From positions 89,414,898-89,478,897 of the forward strand of contig NC_134457.1 in NCBI RefSeq assembly GCF_047948215.1: a DNA stretch of 64,000 nt. The letters are read 5' to 3'. This document shows positions 57,896 through 64,000 of the stretch, piece by piece (positions within the stretch are counted from its first letter, which is position 1; every line of letters begins with the position of its first letter). The notes under the pieces are model-generated. The model was given only the letters and a program-made list of their open reading frames with translations. It did no database searches and was not told the DNA's origin. Made by a program: the position numbers and the translations under genes. Source of the DNA: Lycorma delicatula (Eukaryota; Arthropoda; Insecta; Hemiptera; Fulgoridae).

Positions 57896-58909
57896 AAATA
57901 TTACTCAGAGATAAATAATTAATAAGTATAAAAAAATTTATATTGCGTGATATGTTGTAAAAATTATTTTTACTGATGTAGAAATGCCAGTTTGGTTTCC
58001 GGACCATTACTTGAAATACCTACGCAATTTTCCTGTTACAATCAGGACGGATATCCTGTTCTATATTTATTCATAAAAAATAGTTTTTAAAATAGTTGGT
58101 ATAATTTTTTTTTACGAAATCCTACTGATAAAACCTTAATGTTATCCTACTGGAAATCATTTATTATTTATAGACTTTAACTTCTTTAACTGCCAACAAA
58201 AATAATTTTAAAAAATCCAGTCATTGAATGTGATTTACTTAGTCACCAATTCTGATTGAGTAAAATTTATATTTATGGGTGGTTCCAATTCTACTTTCTT
58301 GAAGACACGTATTTATTAAAATTTTTTTTCTAGCTCAGGAAGAATTCCCCTCGCAAAAAAAAAAATAATTGAACAAAAATTAAAACTCGCTACATTTAAA
58401 ACCACTTTTCAGAAACTTTTTTTCTGAAATTTCAAAAAGGAGATTTGTCGCCTCTTTTTGTGAACAATTACAAGGTATTCCTACAAAATTATCTTGAAAA
58501 TTATTAATTCCCTACATTATTATCTTGAGAATCTTAAAAAATGAACCTTTATTGAAAAGTTTCCATTAAAAAGAAAAAGGAAAAGTAGTTTCCGGCTCTT
58601 TAGATAATATTGGAATATCGAAAAAGTTATGTAGCGTCCGGAATTGCAAGTGTCTGGAAGTATTAATGCATGTGTTTATTTTAAAGCAATATTTTTTTAA
58701 CGGATTATTGTGTAAGCAATCGAAATTGTATGAAACGTAAATATTTTTAAAATTTCATCCGTTAAATTTAAACACATTTAAGTTAACTGAAAAAATATTA
58801 TTCTTCAATAATTGTATTAAAATAACAGAATACCAAAAATGTGCTCAAATATTTGATTTTCTGAATTATAAAATAAGCTTAATAAAATTATTTGGACCGG
58901 TGTTTTCTC
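57896..58909. other. Intergenic, nothing recognised
   Basis: AT-rich spacer between two GC-rich islands; no coding signal. Confidence 0.4.
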
Positions 58910-59395
58910 TTTATTTTTTTTTACATCATTGTTTTATTCCCCTTCCCTGGAACAGGATCCGCAATTAAGCATTTACTCAGCTCCAGGGGTGCCATCGCCT
59001 CAAACTGCCACGTCAGGAACCAAAGTTCCCCCATATAGCTGGGACCCGGTCTTTTAATTATACGCCAAGCCTCTAATGAGGGGACCCCAAGGGATCCTCC
59101 ACCGGACTCCGGTCTTGACGCACGCCTCAAATGGGGAACCCCAAAGGGATCCCCCACCGGGAATACGGTCTTGCTTTGTCCTTCCCTTGTTGAAGACACA
59201 AGGGAGTCTCCGTCCAATCATCGAGAGTGGGACATCTAAGCGGCTCACCCCTCCTGGACCTCTCCTATTTCATATGGGATGAAAATTTTGTAGCGTATAA
59301 AAAATGAGGTACCAGACATGGATTCGAAAGGAGAATTTTCTGGATTGATAAGCTGAAACAATACTACTCCATCAGTAAGGTCGGTTTTAAAAAAA
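58910..59395 (-). mobile_element. Composite SINE (SINE-E): tRNA-like head, GC-rich body, A tail
   Basis: On the minus strand a degenerate tRNA-like head (CTGATGGAGTAGTATTG as A box, CTTTCGAATCCATGTCTGG as B box, 59310-59390) leads into a GC-rich body. The body holds two ~57-bp tandem units (59061-59117 and 59118-59174), each with GGGGxCCCCAAxGGGATCC and CGGTCTTG. It ends GGAAGGGGAATAAAACAATG, ATGTAAAAAAAAA, an A tail preceded by ATGATG as in some LINE 3' ends. The 98-codon minus frame is a consequence of GC content. The link between head and body is inferred from position; no target duplication was confirmed. Confidence 0.5.
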
Positions 59396-59554
59396 TAAAT
59401 TCTAAATTTTTAAAATTTCTAAAAAATATAAAGAAATACTGCAGTTATTTTTTCAAAACGTTTACCGAAAATTGTGTACATGTTATAAAAATATATATAA
59501 AAATTATCTACATAAAAAAGTATTAAAATTTTATTGATCACTAACATAATCAGA

Positions 59555-59800
59555 TTGTGTCAGTCAGATATAAATTAAATCCATATAAAATAATCTATAC
59601 TAGCTTCATATAAAAATTTACGCCATCATCAGGCGAATTATAAAAACGTATAGATTTATGTTTGATATTTTGTTAAAACATTTGTGTGTCATCTTAGATT
59701 AAAAAAATGTATTGCTTTCCTGATGAGGACGTAATACCGAAAGCGCTTGTACAGCATTTAATTTATTTTTATATGGATATTGTATTAAATCTTGTTTATG
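59555..59800. repeat. Inverted pair of Penelope-type 3' tails
   Basis: Plus-strand 59713-59795 contains TTTCCTGATGAGGACG, CCGAAAGCGCTTGTACAG and a TTTTTATATGGATATTG block. The reverse complement of 59555-59640 gives CGCCTGATGATGGCG, GAAGCTAGTATAG and a TTTATATGGATTTAAT block in the same order. The spacer is about 70 bp. CTGATGA and GAAA at this spacing are the invariant bases of hammerhead ribozymes. Confidence 0.5.
59713..59753 (+). ncRNA. Candidate hammerhead ribozyme-like motif
   Basis: Core CTGATGA (59720-59726) and GAAA (59739-59742) are intact. Between them GG...CC can close a short stem II. After GAAA, AGCGCT is self-complementary and can act as a loop-less stem III, followed by T as the cleavage-site base. 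GCT-TT-C upstream can pair with G-TAC-AGC downstream as stem I with an internal loop. Stems are short, so activity is doubtful. Hammerhead motifs with tiny stem III are known in Penelope-like elements. Confidence 0.4.
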
Positions 59801-60028
59801 CAAATTAATTTTTTTCAAAATTGTACACATCAATCATTTTTTGATAAAATCAACTTTTAATTTTGCTTAAATTGTTATTAAATTAATAATTAAGAAATTA
59901 ATATTAAAAAGAAAAACAACTAACATCTAATTAAAAGAGGTCCATTTTTTAAATTTTGATGAGTTTTCTATTCTAGTAAGAACTGATAATTCGAACGACT
60001 TGAACATTGTTGAACATTTAAAAAAAAA

Positions 60029-60663
60029 TCTGATATGGACACCACATGACTTCCTTGTACGCCTATTAAATTACATACACACATTTTAAAAGTACATTAA
60101 ATTTTATTTCACTTATAATTTCTTTTTTTTCTCTTTTTTTGTTGATTATCATTGAATTATTTATTGTAAACACATTTTTAAAATTAGAGGTTAATTTATT
60201 AAAAATCAATATATATAAATTTAAAAATAAAAGTTAAAAAAAAGGAATGAAGTTCGATACAAATCGATGTGCCTCCCCTTGTAAGATCCAAAAAAATTTA
60301 TTAATTAAAATTTTATTTGGCTATAACTCTGGAACCAATGAAAATAAGCACCACTTATATGGTGAAAAGCTCTCAATGAGGGCTTATTACCACAGTTAAA
60401 AAAAAGTGGGCATGGATTTTGGGCATTTTTTTGTACACTTTTGGTCCAGTCGATTGCTATCAAAAGGGAAGGTGCGCAACTAGATGTTACAGCAGTCTTA
60501 AATCCGAAATTTCAACATTCTATGGCTAATCGTTTTTGAGTTGTGCGAGATACATACGTAAGTACAGACGTCACGCCGAAAATAGTCAAAATGGATATTT
60601 CTGTTGAAATCTGAAACCGTAATTTTTCGCGATTACAATACTTTCTTATACGTAAAAGGAAGT
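60029..60663 (-). mobile_element. REP-A (HINE-like), full standard copy
   Basis: 635 bp. The plus strand begins TCTGATATGGACACCACATG then ACTTCCTTGTACGCC (3' terminus reversed) and ends TATACGTAAAAGGAAGT (5' terminus, mutated). Flanked by A-runs on both sides. The centre carries ATACAAATCGATGTGCC, a mutated B-box equivalent. Confidence 0.82.
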
Positions 60664-61471
60664 AAAAAAAGACGAAAATATTTGTGACGTATTTTTATCG
60701 TTAAGAATTTATAGTTAACCATGTAAGGTAAATGATATAAAAACTTAAAATACAAATATTTATTGCTGAAGATGTCATAATTAATCCTAATTGTTTTTAT
60801 TAGAAGTGAAATGTGTCTATTTTATTAGAAGTAATATGTGAAATATACGTTATCTAATTTTGATGGTTTTCTTTGTATATTACTCAAAATTTACTTAATT
60901 AGGATCATTTTCTAAAAAAAAATTAAAGTAAACCTCTCTGCTATATTATTTTGCATCTTATTGTTCCCTCGTATATGAGAACGAATTATTTTCCTTTGAA
61001 ATAAAAACTAATTAAATTATTTTTCCAGAATAAACCTGTTGGTACAGACGCTCTTTTCAATTATGAAACTATCACCATCAATAGATAAACAAAAATGTTT
61101 AAAAACTTGTTTTATACTTTTTAGTCATACTTTAATCAAACTGTTATCATACGTTGCAGGAGTTTAATTAGTAGATTAATTTGGATTTCAAAAGATTCTT
61201 TACACCCGCACTCTTAATTTCCACCCTTAACTTATCCCCATACGGGGGGGATGTTTGCAAAAGTAATGGTGGAATATTGTGTTGTCAACCGATCTTAGTA
61301 ACTATGCAAATTTTCATCAACAGGCAATGTCAGGAAGTATGTTTAAATTAAGGATGCAAGATTTGAGGACAAACATGAAATAAAACTTTCTGAAAAAAAT
61401 TGAAAAAACATAGCGAGTTAAAATAAAGATAATCTGATTCCGATGAATCAGATTAATATAATTTCTTCAGT
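60664..61471. other. Intergenic, nothing recognised
   Basis: No family repeat or gene assigned. A G7 patch at about 61243 within CCCATACGGGGGGGATG is the only local feature. Confidence 0.4.
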
Positions 61472-61735
61472 TTAGTTTTCGAATAGCTGGAACAAGCAGT
61501 CGACATCACCCAAGCAGCAAACCCAAATCAAGAGGACCGAACGAAGACCGTTCTCCTGGATTGAGCAAGAGCCCATCACACACTCCTTTCGAGGTATGAC
61601 ATTTCTTGAATTGATGGCTTTTAACCGACTGGCTACCGTATAAAACCCTTCACGGCCAAACCAACATGTAGCAATCTGCGTTTCCAATAACGTGCCACGT
61701 GGCAAATCGTAATCCTTTTCCGTACGAGTTACGCT
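61472..61735 (-). CDS. Coding-like open segment, unrecognised
   Basis: An 87-codon open minus-strand frame including DLPRGTLLETQIATCWFGRE, GFYTVASRLKAINSRNVIPR and RSVLLIWVCCLGDVDCLFQL. Amino-acid use (Arg, Gly, Cys, Trp) and GC content differ from neighbouring random frames, so it is probably a piece of a real or formerly real coding sequence. No ATG context or splice sites stand out. I do not recognise the family; a retroelement origin is possible. Confidence 0.3.
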   Translation of the reverse strand, partial: SVTRTEKDYDLPRGTLLETQIATCWFGREGFYTVASRLKAINSRNVIPRKECVMGSCSIQENGLRSVLLIWVCCLGDVDCLFQLFEN

Positions 61736-62159
61736 AATATTTATAGTGTTAACTAAGCCTTTCCATCTGTATATTATTTATTTTTATTGTTGTGAAACCT
61801 GCTAATTCAACACGTGTTACTTTCGTAAGTGTTACATGGAAATCATAAAGTTTCCATGTAATTTGTATAAATAAAATCATTCTTTTGATTAAATCAGCAG
61901 TTTAGAAACAGTTTTATATTTTATATTTATTTCATATAATATTTTATTTTTATATTTTTATAATAATATTTATGCTTTTAAAGACATAATAAATTCAACC
62001 TTTATGTTGAATGGGGAAAAAAATTAAAAAGAATTCCACTGAAAAATTTACAACCAATAAAAAATTACATAAGAACTTTTTTTTGACGGGTGAATTATGG
62101 TGAAATTTTTTTGTAATATTATTATTAAAAATTTGAATAAACTAAAAAAAAGTTGTCTA

Positions 62160-62760
62160 CACAGCTGTGTAGGACATTCCCGTCACGCAGCTTTTACATG
62201 CATATACTTAATTTAGCACTTCAGTGCTACACTCGCGCTCCTTGTGGTGATAGGAGATACTATTGACGCAATATACTCACTTGGCCATTAGTTACAGTAT
62301 TTTTTGGATTGGGGTGCGATTTCTAAAAAAATTTTTTTCCAAACACTATTATTTTTTAATTGTTAACTGTGTCTAAGAAAAGTAAGAACTTAATTAAGCC
62401 AAATCTCGAGATAATGAGGGTGATCTTGCTCTACAGATCAACCCATTGACTCTTTTTAAGTTGAAAATTTACAGACATCAATGCCCAATATACATTAGTA
62501 ATCTGACCAAATTTGATCAAAATCGGTCCAGTAGTTATGAAAATATTGGGTGATTTAGAGTGCGATACCGAACTCAGAAGTACATATAAACATCCGGAAA
62601 ATTTCCATGCGGTTTTTTTGGGTTCCTTAGGTGTCAAAACGTCAAGATACGGCGAAAACCACATATGCCCAAATTGGACAATATGCCCAAGTTGAAAAGC
62701 TATGTACTTAGTAAAAGTACATAAACTACATATTTAGTGAAAGTATAGCACTCTGTTACA
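62160..62760 (+). repeat. Probable dispersed repeat with CCGATTTTG-type motif
   Basis: Contains GTAGGACATTCCCGTCACGC, TTTAGCACTTCAGTGCTACA (inverted repeat around TTCAG) and GATCAAAATCGGTCCAGTAG, wording typical of dispersed elements. Only one copy in the window, so family status is inferred. Short frames on both strands (62431-62695) are not genes. Confidence 0.35.
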
Positions 62761-62997
62761 GCGTTAGATGGTAAAGTAAAAAGTTTTAAAAAATTTAAAA
62801 AAAAATCGATATTTTAAAACTCTGATCGGCTCCCCCACCTCCAATATTGTCTCCAAAGTTTTTTTTTGGGGGAGGCCACTTTTTCTACTACTATGTTTAG
62901 GAAGACATAAAAAAAAATTGGTTAAAAATATGCAATAAATAAAAATATAGCTTTTTTGACTTTTAGGGAAGAGGAATATATAAATTATATCTGTATT

Positions 62998-63002
<5 letters not shown>

Positions 63003-63054
<52 letters not shown>
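63003..63054 (+). repeat. TA microsatellite
   Basis: About 26 uninterrupted TA repeats, the longest perfect dinucleotide tract in the window. Confidence 0.95.
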
Positions 63055-63059
<5 letters not shown>

Positions 63060-63479
63060 TATCTTTATTACTAAAATGTGCTTTTTGAATTTATAATAAA
63101 AAGAATCATTGAAGTTCGAATATCTGGTTCTCAGTTTATACTTTGATTTATACCTAAATACAAAAGTCGAGTGTAAATCAATGTTGATACAGTTATTAAA
63201 CTGATAAAAATTGTTTACGCACTATTAACCACATTACAATGAAAGATAAGATTTATTGCTATGACCTGATCTTGTTGATTAAATTTTATATAAGGCTATT
63301 AATTGAAGTTAAACATTTTTTTATTTATTAATATGTGTCTAATACCTACAATGTATTACATATTTTCTGAATTATACAGAGCGAGCCAAGAGTTAGTCAA
63401 CCACATTGAAAAGAAAAACATTAACGAAAAGTTAACGGAAAGTTTTTTATGGTAAATGTATAGCCGGTATACCTCTATT

Positions 63480-64000
63480 TGCAGCTATACAGGTGTCAAC
63501 ACTTCATGTTAGTAGCCACTTTTATAACGGTTGCAGCGATGATATGAGATATTTGGACAATTTTCAGTTTTAGTAGATCAGGTTGCAAGGATTTTTCCTG
63601 AATACGTTTTCTTTTAAATAGCTCCAAAGAAAAAAAATCCGTAGGAGATAGATATGACGGTTTACGTACCCGTATGCCAAAGGAACTTTCTCTCTCCAAA
63701 GAACTTGGATAGCAGCAACATTCTGTTATTCGCTGTGAGGACGCCATCTTGCCATCAGGAATCGCTTCCATCGTCTTCTATCAGCGGTATAAACTCAGTT
63801 AATCACCTGGCAGATGTTACTGTTTCAATGAAAAATACAGGACCCATTATTCTCATCCGAGAAATTACACACCAAACTCCGATCTTTTCTGAACGTAATA
63901 GTCTCGGGGGTAAACGTTAGGGTTCCCTGTACTCCGATATCGATTGTTCTGGCTGTTTACGTAGCCACTTAGATGAAACCATGTCACGCGATTAAAGAAG
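63480..64000 (-). pseudogene. IS630/mariner-type transposase, catalytic and C-terminal part, runs off window
   Basis: Entering from the right edge the minus strand reads VTWFHLSGYVNSQNNRYRST, matching the DEAWFHLSGYVNSQNxRxW block that carries the first catalytic Asp (here mutated). After several frame changes come ARWRPHSE (the QQDGAxPH block), IFFLWSYLKENVFRKNPCNL (the DFFLWGYLK block) and finally VDTCIAANRG near 63500 (the C-terminal RVxxCIxAxxGHFQ block). Stops interrupt it repeatedly. A possible element end, GAGCGAGCCAAGAGTTAGTC, lies at 63380. The N-terminal HTH is outside the window; a separate HTH fragment of what looks like the same family is at 34389-34640. Confidence 0.88.

Noticed and set aside
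58921..59217. 98-codon minus-strand ORF
   Set aside because: Few stops because the segment is GC-rich; contains tandem DNA repeats and overlaps open frames on the other strand.
1..64000. Operon-like or defence-type gene cluster
   Set aside because: No group of adjacent intact genes exists; coding sequence is limited to decayed transposon pieces and a few possible exons.

Overview
The window is AT-rich eukaryotic nuclear DNA, very probably from an insect and possibly a hemipteran. The grounds are dense insect-type transposon debris (mariner, pogo/Tigger, IS630-like DDE transposases, Penelope-like elements, Helitrons, tRNA-derived SINEs), long TA/GT/GA microsatellites, and no bacterial-style gene packing. 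The species call is inference; no single-copy gene fixes the taxon. I find no complete, intact protein-coding host gene. Nearly all open frames are 60-110 codons and are either spurious in AT-rich sequence or pieces of decayed transposases.

Layout. 0-3.5 kb: a possible exon at the left edge, a hAT-like coding remnant, then a non-autonomous Helitron (2180-3468) with an internally deleted mariner inserted 7 bp inside its 5' end. 3.5-16 kb: gene-poor DNA with a cruciform-forming microsatellite (6402-6509), one candidate internal exon (11111-11211), and two copies of a ~0.65-1.2 kb repeat (here REP-A). 16-28 kb: the densest transposon cluster. It holds a SINE with a perfect GC-only target duplication, two Penelope-like copies in inverted orientation, a second SINE with target duplication, two further Helitron copies, an IS630/mariner-type transposase pseudogene and several tRNA-like SINE heads. 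29.5-31.6 kb: a TTAA-associated piggyBac-like MITE abutting a decayed pogo/Tigger element. 34-40 kb: a transposase N-terminus fragment, an inverted pair of REP-A copies, and the only region resembling a host promoter plus two short exons (36.86-37.56 kb). 42.8-52 kb: another repeat family (REP-B), a second pogo copy, more REP-A/SINE chimeras, and a nearly full-length but disrupted DDE transposase (50707-52001). 53-60.7 kb: more repeats, two GC-rich islands (one a probable composite SINE), an inverted pair of Penelope-type tails with a hammerhead-ribozyme-like core, and another REP-A copy. 63.4-64 kb: an IS630/mariner-type transposase pseudogene running off the end.

REP-A, with at least eight copies, is the most informative family. 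Its 13-bp inverted repeats are asymmetrically placed (at the 5' end but about 25 bp inside the 3' end), a stem-loop follows the inner repeat, and copies sit between T-runs. That is the architecture of Helentron-associated elements. Its middle carries a tRNA-like B box shared with a separate SINE. No genes here work together as a pathway. The window is best read as a museum of at least ten transposon families, several nested or chimeric. I did not find a convincing new multi-gene system.
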